The notes below the pieces were generated by a model. That model ran no database searches. It saw nothing but the letters and a program-made list of their open reading frames with translations, and had not been told where the DNA came from. Positions 14,171 through 23,528 of a stretch of 64,000 nucleotides of DNA are shown here, one piece after another (position 1 is the first letter of the stretch; every line of letters starts with the position of its first letter). The DNA lies in assembly GCF_933775445.1 (NCBI RefSeq), contig NW_026089509.1:62001-126000 (forward strand), given 5' to 3'. This DNA is from Argentina anserina. Lineage: Eukaryota; Streptophyta; Magnoliopsida; Rosales; Rosaceae. A program made the position numbers and the translations under genes.

Positions 14171-14572
14171 AATCAAACATGGCTGCAACAATTAAGACTT
14201 TTGCTGCCTCCCTAATTCAAAGGAAGAAATTTGTGCAAAAGAAATCAGCAATAAAGGAGGAAGAAGATATGTAATTAATGCAAAAGATATGCAATCCTTA
14301 TAGAAATCAGAATTCTGGCAGTGCAGATCATCCATCTTTGACGGGCTCCCCTGGACAGCTCAAAATGATTGAGAAAATGTACCTTATATGGATGAAAAGC
14401 CACGGAAGTCTAGTTGAAATTGCCAGTTGGAATCATCTCAATATCTATTTTCTAGAGACATTTATGGCCACAACAAGGGACAAAGGTCAAATCTGCCGAA
14501 TCTAGGAAACCTCAACCAATTTGGTTTCAACTTTGTGGACTTTGTGGCCATCCTCCCTTGGGTTTCTTCCTC

Positions 14573-14580
14573 TATATATA
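14573..14580 (+). promoter_or_regulatory. TATA box in 5' LTR
   Basis: TATATATA in the context CCTCTATATATAGCACCTC, followed within about 30 bases by a C/A-rich leader (CACAGAAACAGATCATC). This is a typical plant TATA promoter layout, placing the R-region start near 14,605-14,615 by inference. It would drive the element's + strand transcript. Confidence 0.75.
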
Positions 14581-15683
14581 GCACCTCAATTCCACAGAAA
14601 CAGATCATCAACCTTGCTCACAAGACTTGCCAAAGCTCTGCCCAAACACTTTCATTCACCAAGAACCATAGAATCCGAATTCACCACCCTTCATCATATT
14701 TTCTGTCCAAAGCTTGGGAGCCTAGGATACCATACTCTTGAAGATCTCGTGCTACCTCTGTAAGGAACCTTGGGAGGAGAATTATAAAGTGTAACTCTAT
14801 GATCTTCATGTTTAGTTTTCGGGTTTTTATGTTCTTGTTCTTGGATGATTTATGTTTAGGTTTTGTTAAAGTTATTTTTATTCTTGTCTATGAGATATTT
14901 GTAACTTTTGAATGACATCATGAATTAAGGTTTTCAATTTTTAATTCAATGATTTTAGGTTTTATGCCATGGATTTCTGTTTATTTATTTAAATGATTTT
15001 CGGTGTGTTCTTACTTACGTGTGTGTTTGATACCCGGAAGTTGACTTCGCATGTGTAATAATCCAAAGTTATAAACGATTTTGATACTTGGGAGTTGATT
15101 AATTGTTTGTTCTTTGTCACCTTCACCAATTATTGCCTAGATTCGGTTAGACTTGTGCATTTGAATATGTTTATCTTTTCTATGTGATTTTTGGAATTGC
15201 ATGATTGTTGGTTAAGTAGGTGACATGCTTAATGAATTCAATATGCGTGGCTTTGAAGTTGCATGGTAGGATAAGTATGTTAGATTTCGAATGAGGTTGG
15301 GACTGAGTTCGAATGTGTTAAAGTGTCATTGAGTTAGGAACCTTGGGAGGAACTTAACTGTATAACCGATTCTAGGATGTATAATGAACCTTAAGGCATG
15401 AACTTAATTGAGATTAGATTTCGTTACCTTTGTTCTTCTGTTATTTGTTTGGTAATTGCTTATGTGTTGGTTGGTTGATCACATGTATATATTAGTTTAG
15501 GTTTATTTTATGTTTGATCCGAAATATATCTCAAATCTTTTAAACTCTTATGAATTCGTTGTTAAATGTTTGTGATTCTATGCCCTGGTTGGATCCCCGG
15601 TTTGTGAACGATACCCTCTTGCTTTATACTACTAACGATGCTTACAGGGTTAATATTGATCTCGAGTAATCGAACCGATCAAA

Positions 15684-15703
15684 TGGCGCCGTTGCCGGGG
15701 ATC
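15684..15703 (+). other. Primer-binding site, tRNA-Asp type
   Basis: TGGCGCCGTTGCCGGGGATC begins two bases after the 5' LTR. It is the reverse complement of the 3' end of plant tRNA-Asp including CCA, as I remember that tRNA (...GATCCCCGGCAACGGCGCCA). It would prime minus-strand cDNA synthesis. Asp primer sites are frequent in Athila-group elements. Confidence 0.9.
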
Positions 15704-16843
15704 CATCTTTATGGATCTCTAATGTTTTAATTTCGAATTCATTGTTCATATTGTAAATTTGTATATATATATATTTTTTTCTTTCTGTAAACATATAGTA
15801 AATATATCTTAGGTTGTTGTTTTGGTGATTGAGTGAATGATTGTTGTAGGTTGTAAATCGAACGGAATAGGTAAAGTCCCTTTTGTTAATATTAGCCTTA
15901 ACCCCTCATGTTTTCTTCCAAAGTTTTTGCATGAGGTTGAGGGCGGCTTTTATTAACACTTGGAGATTTGTCTAACACCGAAGTTTGTTTCTAGCTGAGT
16001 AAGGGGCACGCTCTTTCATTACTCTGGTGCATGGGATCAAAATTGGATCTCAGATAACTATTGACTGACATACATCTCGGTGATGGAGTCGATAGGGGGC
16101 TTGCCCTCCATAGTTCAACAAATGAGTCCTACCATGTTCACTATCTCTGAATTAGCTATCCGGCCATCTGAAACAATGATTCAAACTTGTGTCTAGGCAT
16201 CCATACTTAGGCCGCACGTCCACCTTGGTTTACAACTTAGAATCAATCGATCATTTAATTGTTTGAATAACAACTTAAGAATGTTGAACCATGAAATTGA
16301 TTGAAAAGTAACTTGTAAAAAAAAAAATTGACATATAATAATTGTAATTGGGTGTATTTTTTTAAGGTTTATTTGGTTGAGAAATTAAAACGAACTTGAA
16401 CATAAAATTTGACATTATGTTGGATTGGTTGTTAAGCTTGTTTTCGTTTCCTTTTCCCCTTAACATGTTCTTATTATATTTGAATGACTTTTGACATATT
16501 TTTAACTTGTATATCAATGACATCCTAATTATTATTCTCTAACTTTTACATTGCATCTTAATGATCTCATTCTAATTGCATTCATTTTGCATCTCATTCA
16601 TGTGGCATTTTAAATTCCACGGAATATCATATGGCTAGAGGAACATAGTCTCTTAAGGACCTCACGTCCTATGTTATGTTTGGTAAGTTCTCACTTTCAG
16701 TAATGATTTTAATTGAGATTCTACAGATTTATAGTGAAGTGACCAACAATGAGCTCGAGAATATACTACAAGGTTGGACAACAAAATGGCGGAGGAGAAA
16801 CCCCATAATGTGTCACCTACAAAATGATTGAAAGGAAAACTCG
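15704..16843 (+). other. Non-coding leader-like internal region of the element
   Basis: 1.1 kb between the primer site and the post-pol motifs. It holds a TATATATATATATTTTTTTT tract near 15,763 and AT-rich stretches. Stop codons occur in every frame, and there is no recognisable gag or pol. In an autonomous relative, the 5' untranslated leader and gag-pol would lie here. The expected 4-5 kb coding block is absent, so the coding part was probably deleted as a unit. No reading frame over 60 codons lies here. Confidence 0.6.
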
Positions 16844-16893
16844 GTCTAAGCTATTAGACTTTAAATTTAAGCGCTTGTTGGGAGGCAACCCAA
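16844..16893 (+). other. Paired hairpins with GGGAGGCAACCCA motif
   Basis: Two adjacent short inverted repeats: GTCTAA-GCTA-TTAGAC (16,844-16,859) and TTGGG-AGGCAA-CCCAA (16,878-16,893), joined by an A/T run and GCGCTTG. I recall this arrangement, a small hairpin then AAGCGCTTGTTGGGAGGCAACCC, just after the pol region of Athila-type plant elements. It is the main anchor for calling this a gag-pol deletion derivative. Its molecular role is not known to me. Confidence 0.6.
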
Positions 16894-17085
16894 TTTTGAT
16901 TTTTTACTCTTTACTTTTTATTTGGTTATTGTTTTTGTTCTTTTTGATTTGTTTTGTGCGTGTGTAGGTTAGTTTTCGAGAAAACGTGAAGAGAAGCAAA
17001 ACATTTTCGTTCAACAGAATCTGGTAGAAACAGTCCGTCGACTTCCGCAGACTGTATCTCCCAGCTCAAAGGGAGTTGGAATATG

Positions 17086-17127
17086 TACTTTATATGGAAA
17101 CAAAGGTATTTGAGTCTAGTTTCTGTA
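17086..17127 (+). repeat. 42-bp near copy of an LTR segment inside the internal region
   Basis: Matches 13,836-13,877 (5' LTR) and 19,744-19,785 (3' LTR) with one mismatch by eye (GGAAATAAAGG in the LTR, GGAAACAAAGG here). The core is TACTTTATATGGAAA then GGTATTTGAGTCTAGTTTC. Degenerate relatives occur near 14,380 and 17,466, so it is a dispersed motif of this family. Confidence 0.8.
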
Positions 17128-17718
17128 TCTTTTTACAGAACTAGATTTATAGGTCTACATCACTCCCAGTTGCAATTGGAAGGCAGCAAGGTCGTGTCAG
17201 AAATTCAGAACTCGTGCAGTTGCAGTTCGGAAACGGCAAAACAGCGAGCACTTCCGGCCTAACTGGGCAGTTGTGCCATATATGGATTGAAAGCTTGTTG
17301 TGTTATCTTCAACTTTTATTCAGGCCATGTTTCCATTCCAGCTGTTTAAGTCAACGGAATTCAGGTACAAATAGATAAAGGTCATTCCAGTTTTTGAATC
17401 TATGAACTTGTTTTTCGTGATAACTTTGCAGGGGCATAACTTTCTCCTCATTTGGAGTTAGCGGATGTACTTTATATGCATGGACAGCTAGAAACATCAG
17501 CTTTCTATTCCCACTGCTGTCACACTTATCGGAGATTATTTTCAAACGTTATGAAGCATGGAATGCAGGCTGTTTGGACCACATCATGGGGGAGCTTTTC
17601 TCATCATTTTCTCAACTTTTCTCATGTTTTTATTTTTGTTTTTGTTTCCTTCCACTATGCTTTTGTCTTTCATTGCATTATTTATTTTTGACATTCATTG
17701 AGGACAATGCATGATTCG

Positions 17719-17732
17719 AGTGTGGGGGAAGG
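17719..17732 (+). other. Purine-rich tract AGTGTGGGGGAAGG (possible second PPT)
   Basis: Follows TTGAGGACAATGCATGATTCG. In plant Ty3/gypsy elements of the Athila and related groups, a GTGTGGGGGA-like tract after that phrase is common. It lies 1.6 kb upstream of the 3' LTR, so it could be a second plus-strand priming site. This is inferred from resemblance only. Confidence 0.45.
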
Positions 17733-17780
17733 TTTACATGTTAGAGTCATAAAATCAAAAAAATAATTTTTTGTATTTTT

Positions 17781-17811
<31 letters not shown>

Positions 17812-18431
17812 GTCATAGGTATGCCTTTAACTGTCTATGATGAGTTGATCTCTGAATTTATGGTTGAAAGATGATCACAAGATTGGAAATTGAACTTAAT
17901 TGCTATTTGATGGTTAATCGATGTGTAGATTTTGTACGAACATGTAGTAGATGAGGATTTTGAAGCTTAGGTACATAATGAACATGTTCCCTACTTGTTT
18001 GAATTTATGTAACCTATGTGAGTTTCGAGCCATATATGTGCCTTTCTTTGGAGAGTTTAATCTATCGTTTATTGGCTATATAACCTCATTACATCTATTT
18101 TGATCAATTCATATGCCATAGAATTGCAATGAACTAGAGAATGCTAGAACTTACTTTGTGAAACTTTCAAAACTTTTATCATAATATACTTTGATTTTGA
18201 AAATGATTGTTGGATCTTTTTAGGAATTCCACCACTTAAACCAAAAAGCCGTATGCCTTATTTGAGCCCTGCTTGGGACACCTTAGTATTAACCCATTTG
18301 AGCCTACGTTAAACCTTTTATTCATCACCAACATGTTAATATCCTTGCTTAGTATAGTTATATCTCTACCTTGTTCTCGAGGCTTGGCCGAGCCGATTGT
18401 TGGATGTTAATATGGAGTGATGATTCGATTC

Positions 18432-18445
18432 AAGTGTGGGGTTGT
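18432..18445 (+). repeat. Internal duplicate of the 3' polypurine tract
   Basis: AAGTGTGGGGTTGT is identical over 14 bases to the tract that abuts the 3' LTR at 19,317-19,330, but sits about 0.9 kb upstream. It could be a former LTR boundary or a central priming site. Confidence 0.6.
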
Positions 18446-19316
18446 GCTATGTATGTATTTATGCCGTATGAAAAGAGTGAAAAGAATGAAGAAAAAAAAA
18501 TAGAAAGATGCCGTGAGAAGAAAAAGAGAAAAATACATGAACACGGCTTGAATAAAAAAAATACAAAGAAGTTACGGCATAGCTATGTTTGATGTGACTT
18601 TGGAGTTGTGATATATTTGTTGAAGGCTCAATAATGTTGTACTTTAGCCTTTGTTCGTTTTCACAATGTTTAAAGTGAAGAATGAGCCAACATGATAACA
18701 TTGGCCCTTGTTTTATGGAGTATGGCGACATAAGGTGAATGAGTAATGCTCTGCTAAGTCTTGAGGATGACCTTTGTGATTCCTTTTACCTAAGAAAATA
18801 ATATCCTTACCGAGCCTAAGCCTACCTTTTATAAAGATCCGCATGATTCTTAAAATGAGTAGCTCTTGATCTGTGGAGTTTGTTTCATGAGTAAGCATAT
18901 GGTTTGGGTTCATTTGTGCATATGATTGGTATCTTTCATGAGGTTTTCGAATTCACTATGTATTCATAACTCTTATGTGTGAAAAGCTTTTAAGCGTATG
19001 CCATGTTCTTGAGAGAAAATATTTGGATTGCATATCCCTTGTGAGTTGAATTTGAACTTGTTTTGAACATGTTGAGCTTAATATCACCTATGTTTTCTGC
19101 CATGTCTTACTTGTTCTGCGAGATCACATGTTTATTAACCATTAAATTTATTCTATCTATTTCGATTAAGTGTTATTCTTGATGCTATGAGTTTGAAGAT
19201 CGTTGAGACAAAATGTTGAAGGCATTATAGTTGAGTCGTTAGTTTAGTTGTATTGATTTTTTGTTTTATATTTTTGTTTCCCTTTTCTAGTGTTTGCTAA
19301 GGGACTAGCAAAGCTT

Positions 19317-19330
19317 AAGTGTGGGGTTGT
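19317..19330 (+). other. Polypurine tract at the 3' LTR
   Basis: AAGTGTGGGGTTGT directly precedes TGATAGGAAC, where plus-strand DNA priming is expected. It is less pure than a classical tract because of the TTGT end. Position, not composition, is the main support. Confidence 0.65.
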
Positions 19331-21589
19331 TGATAGGAACACAAAGTGTGACGTTCTTAATGTGATTATGCCCTATTCTTACTCTTTGTTACCTCTTATT
19401 TAGTATGTTTTAGTTTCTTTTGTAAGAATAAGTGTCTAGGTAGAGCTTATATCAATTATGAGTGAATTGATGATGAAATCGTGCTAAGTGTTAATAATCC
19501 TTGTTGAGATATGATTCCTTGTTCGAGTAGGATTCATCCTTTCGTATTTCTTTGTTTCTAACATACTTATTCTTATTAGGAAATACAAATCCATGTTGGA
19601 GAAGGAAAGCAATCCTAGTTCCACAAGGAAAGAGAAGAAAATACACTTAAAAGCCCAATCCATTCAAGAATCAAAATGCTGTCAATATTCATAGTCCAAC
19701 TTCGACGGGCTCCCCTGGATAGCTCCGATCGAGTTAGAAGACCTACTTTATATGGAAATAAAGGTATTTGAGTCTAGTTTCTGTAGGATTTGGAATCAAA
19801 TCAATATCTTATTCCTACAGAGAGATATGACTGAATCATTGATCGGAGGTCCAATGAACTCGGCGGAATTATCTCAGCCATTGATTTGCTTTTGATCCAA
19901 GGGCTATGAGGGAAACTTGGGACTTTGTTCCTCCTGCAAATAGAGCACAAATATGTATCAGAATGTCCATAAATCCCAGCACCAAAGAATGTCAAAGAAG
20001 GCATGCAGCAAATTAAATGAGAAGAGGCAAGAAAGTCAAAGAAGGCATGCAGCAAATTTAATGAGGAGAGGTAAGAAAAATCAAACATGGCTGCAACAAT
20101 TAAGACTTTTGCTGCCTCCCTAATTCAAAGGAAGAAATTTGTGCAAAAGAAATCAGCAATAAAGGAGGAAGAAGATATGTAATTAATGCAAAAGATATGC
20201 AATCCTTATAGAAATCAGAATTCTGGCAGTGCAGATCATCCATCTTTGACGGGCTCCCCTGGACAGCTCAAAATGATTGAGAAAATGTACCTTATATGGA
20301 TGAAAAGCCACGGAAGTCTAGTTGAAATTGCCAGTTGGAATCATCTCAATATCTATTTTCTAGAGACATTTATGGCCACAACAAGGGACAAAGGTCAAAT
20401 CTGCCGAATCTAGGAAACCTCAACCAATTTGGTTTCAACTTTGTGGACTTTGTGGCCATCCTCCCTTGGGTTTCTTCCTCTATATATAGCACCTCAATTC
20501 CACAGAAACAGATCATCAACCTTGCTCACAAGACTTGCCAAAGCTCTGCCCAAACACTTTCATTCACCAAGAACCATAGAATCCGAATTCACCACCCTTC
20601 ATCATATTTTCTGTCCAAAGCTTGGGAGCCTAGGATACCATACTCTTGAAGATCTCGTGCTACCTCTGTAAGGAACCTTGGGAGGAGAATTATAAAGTGT
20701 AACTCTATGATCTTCATGTTTAGTTTTCGGGTTTTTATGTTCTTGTTCTTGGATGATTTATGTTTAGGTTTTGTTAAAGTTATTTTTATTCTTGTCTATG
20801 AGATATTTGTAACTTTTGAATGACATCATGAATTAAGGTTTTCAATTTTTAATTCAATGATTTTAGGTTTTATGCCATGGATTTCTGTTTATTTATTTAA
20901 ATGATTTTCGGTGTGTTCTTACTTACGTGTGTGTTTGATACCCGGAAGTTGACGTCGCATGTGTAATAATCCAAAGTTATAAACGATTTTGATACTTGGG
21001 AGTTGATTAATTGTTTGTTCTTTGTCACCTTCACCGATTATTGCCTAGATTCGGTTAGACTTGTGCATTTGAATATGTTTATCTTTTCTATGTGATTTTT
21101 GGAATTGCATGATTGTTGGTTAAGTAGGTGACATGCTTAATGAATTCAATATGCGTGGCTTTGAAGTTGCATGGTAGGATAAGTATGTTAGATTTCGAAT
21201 GAGGTTGGGACTGAGTTCGAATGTGTTAAAGTGTCATTGAGTTAGGAACCTTGGGAGGAACTTAACTGTATAACCGATTCTAGGATGTATAATGAACCTT
21301 AAGGCATGAACTTAATTGAGATTAGATTTCGTTACCTTTGTTCTTCTGTTATTTGTTTGGTAATTGCTTATGTGTTGGTTGGTTGATCACATGTATATAT
21401 TAGTTTAGGTTTATTTTATGTTTGATCCGAAATATATCTCAAATCTTTTAAACTCTTATGAATTCGTTGTTAAATGTTTGTGATTCTATGCCCTGGTTGG
21501 ATCCCCGGTTTGTGAACGATACCCTCTTGCTTTATACTACTAACGATGCTTACAGGGTTAATATTGATCTCGAGTAATCGAACCGATCA
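19331..21589 (+). repeat. 3' LTR of the 8.2-kb element
   Basis: 2,259 bp, the same length as the 5' LTR and at least 99.8% identical by my reading. It ends exactly at the AAGTG target duplication and the satellite phase resumes. Its own TATA box at 20,481 points toward satellite segment 2. Confidence 0.95.
20481..20488 (+). promoter_or_regulatory. TATA box in 3' LTR
   Basis: Identical copy of the 5' LTR TATA box at the 5,908-bp offset. From here a transcript would cross about 1.1 kb of LTR and enter satellite segment 2 unless polyadenylated inside the LTR. Confidence 0.7.
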
Positions 21590-21594
21590 AAGTG
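21590..21594. repeat. Target-site duplication AAGTG, right copy
   Basis: The first five bases after the 3' LTR, followed by TGGGAGTGTG, the expected satellite continuation. A 5-bp duplication is usual for LTR retrotransposon integrase. Confidence 0.95.
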
Positions 21595-22882
21595 TGGGAG
21601 TGTGTTTCTTTCAAACTGAGTATCTTTAGATCGTTTGCGTATCTTTACTATTCCAATTGTGTATCTTTACATCGTTTGCGTATCTTTACTATTCCAATTG
21701 TGTATCTTTTCATTTCTCGTTTGAGTATCTTTCTGTAAGGCTTCTGATGCGAGTTTCTATTGTATTTGAGAGTTTTGCAAGTGTGGGAGTGTGTTTCTTT
21801 CAAACTGACTATCTTTACATCGTTTGCGTATCTTTACTATTCCAATTGTGTATCTTTACATCGTTTGCGTATCTTTACTATTCCAATTGTGTATCTTTTC
21901 ATTTCTGGTTTGAGAATCTTTCTGTAAGGCTTCTGATGCGAGTTTCTATTGAATTTGAGAGTTTTGCAAGTGTGGGAGTGTGTTTCTTTCAAACTGAGTA
22001 TCTTTACATCGTTTGCGTATCTTTACTATTCCAATTGTGTATCTTTACATCGTTTGCGTATCTTTACTATTCCAATTGTGTATCTTTTCATTTCTCGTTT
22101 AAGTATCTTTCTGTATGGCTTCTGATGCGAGTTTCTATTGTATTTGAGAGTTTTGCAAGTGTGGGAGTGTGTTTCTTTCAAACTGAGTATCTTTACATCG
22201 TTTGCGTATTTTTACTATTCCAATTGTGTATCTTTACATCGTTTGCGTATCTTTACTATTCGAATTGTGTATCTTTTCATTTCTCGTATCAGTGTCTTTC
22301 TGTAACGCTTTCTGATTCGAGTTTCTATTGAATTTGAGAGTTTTGCAAGTGTGGGAGTGTGTTTCTTTCAAACTGAGTATCTTTACGTCGTTTGCGTATC
22401 TTTACTATTCCAATTGTGTATCTTTACATCGTTTGCGTATCTTTACTATTCCAATTGTGTATCTTTTCATTTCTCGTTTGAGTATCTTTCTGTAAGGCTT
22501 CTGATGCGAGTTTCTATTGAATTTGAGAGTTTTGCAAGTGTGGGAGTGTGTTTCTTTCAAACTGAGTATCTTTACATCGTTTGCGTATCTTTACTATTCC
22601 AATTGTGTATCTTTACATCGTTTGCGTATCTTTACTATTCCAATTGTGTATCTTTTCATTTCTCGTTTGAGTATCTTTCTGTATGGCTTCTGATGCGAGT
22701 TTCTATTGTATTTGAGAGTTTTGCAAGTGTGGGAGTGTGTTTCTTTCAAACTGAGTATCTTTACATCGTTTGCGTATCTTTACTATTCCAATTGTGTATC
22801 TTTACATCGTTTGCGTATCTTTACTATTCCAATTGTGTATCTTTTCATATCTCGTTTGAGTATCTTTCTGTAAGGCTTTCTG

Positions 22883-23031
22883 ATGCGAGTTTCTATTGAA
22901 TTTGAGAGTTTTGCAAGTGTGGGAGTGTGTTTCTTTCAAACTGAGTATCTTTACATCGTTTGCGTATCTTTACTATTCCAATTTTGTATCTTTTCATTTC
23001 TCGTTTGAGTATCTTTCTGTAAGGCTTTCTA
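22883..23031 (+). repeat. One-subrepeat (149-bp) satellite monomer
   Basis: Example of the short class. The 41-bp unit occurs once, and the monomer goes straight from CTATTCCAATTTTGTATC into the tail. The length is 190 minus 41. The same class, with the diagnostic CCAATTTTG, occurs near 10,830, 12,768, 23,780, 25,908, 27,645, 31,147, 33,428, 40,227, 42,816, 43,831, 46,418, 48,543, 52,039, 54,586, 55,344, 57,051 and 59,408. In segments 2 and 3 it is usually followed by the GCAACTGTGGG monomer, so the two travel as a linked pair. Confidence 0.9.
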
Positions 23032-23528
23032 ATGCGAGTTTCTATTGAATTTGAGAGTTTTGCAACTGTGGGAGTGTGTTTCTTTCAAACTGAGTATCTT
23101 TACATCGTTTGCGTATCTTTACTATTCCAATTGTGTATCTTTACATCGTTTGCGTATCTTTACTATTCCAATTGTGTATCTTTACATCGTTTGCGTATCT
23201 TTACTATTCCAATTGTGTATCTTTTCATTTCTCGTTTGAGTATCTTTCTGTAAGGCTTCTGATGCGAGTTTCTATTGTATTTGAGAGTTTTGCAAGTGTG
23301 GGAGTGTGTTTCTTTCAAACTGAGTATCTTTACATCGTTTGCGTATCTTTACTATTCCAATTGTGTATCTTTACATCGTTTGCGTATCTTTACTATTCCA
23401 ATTGTGTATCTTTACATCGTTTGCGTATCTTTACTATTCCAATTGTGTATCTTTTCATTTCTCGTATCAGTGTCTTTCTGTAAGGCTTTCTGATTCGAGA
23501 TTCTATTGAATTTGAGAGTTTTGCAAGT

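Larger units (their letters stand above)
13423..15681 (+). repeat. 5' LTR of the 8.2-kb element
   Basis: 2,259 bp, starting TGATAGGAACAC and ending CGAACCGATCA. It aligns to the 3' LTR at a constant offset of 5,908 bp with no gap. I found four substitutions: 13,664 G/19,572 C, 14,093 A/20,001 G, 15,046 T/20,954 G and 15,128 A/21,036 G. It contains a 44-bp tandem duplication at 14,083-14,170 (GTCAAAGAAGRCATGCAG repeated) and a TATA box at 14,573. GACGGGCTCCCCTGGA occurs twice (near 13,796 and 14,341), marking an older internal duplication. Short reading frames on both strands, the longest 104 codons, look incidental. Confidence 0.95.
16894..19316 (+). other. Non-coding 3' internal region of the element
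   Basis: 2.4 kb without a credible gene. The longest frames are 64-90 codons on mixed strands with no domain. Visible items are a 42-bp near copy of LTR sequence at 17,086-17,127, the TTGAGGACAATGCATGATTC then AGTGTGGGGGAAGG context at 17,699-17,732, a T-rich run at 17,765-17,810, an internal copy of the purine tract at 18,432-18,445 and an A-rich patch at 18,468-18,570. It corresponds to the long 3' non-coding or former env-like area of Athila-group elements by inference. Confidence 0.6.
13423..21589 (+). mobile_element. Complete non-autonomous LTR retrotransposon, Athila-like derivative
   Basis: An 8,167-bp element with two 2,259-bp LTRs beginning TGATAGGAAC and ending ACCGATCA (TG...CA ends), a 3,649-bp internal region and a perfect 5-bp target duplication AAGTG. 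The primer-binding site follows the 5' LTR after two bases and matches the plant tRNA-Asp 3' end as I recall it. A purine-rich tract abuts the 3' LTR. The internal region has no open frame over about 90 codons and no gag, protease, reverse transcriptase or integrase. This fits the LARD class (large retrotransposon derivative), which depends on proteins from a related element. The Asp primer site, a GGGAGGCAACCCA hairpin and the TTGAGGACAATG ... AGTGTGGGGG context suggest an Athila-type Ty3/gypsy parent that lost its gag-pol. That assignment is from memory of motifs. It splits a satellite monomer. Confidence 0.92.

Noticed and set aside
14427..14763. 104- and 80-codon frames in the 5' LTR (also at 20,335-20,671)
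   Set aside because: They overlap each other in different frames across the TATA box and leader of an LTR and have no domain similarity that I recognise.
15684..15703. tRNA-Asp gene fragment (and tRNA-Met at 38,113)
   Set aside because: Only the 3' end complement is present, immediately after an LTR. These are primer-binding sites, not tRNA genes.
21657..22331. Long + strand reading frames in the satellite (up to 224 codons here, 199 at 49,543-50,142 and 58,321-58,920), resembling a repeated hydrophobic 63-residue protein
   Set aside because: They restate the 189-bp monomer. The 190-bp junction and 41-bp steps shift the frame, a second frame is equally open, and starts and stops fall at repeat junctions. 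The openness follows from the T-rich, A-poor strand. No conserved start context or splice structure is visible.
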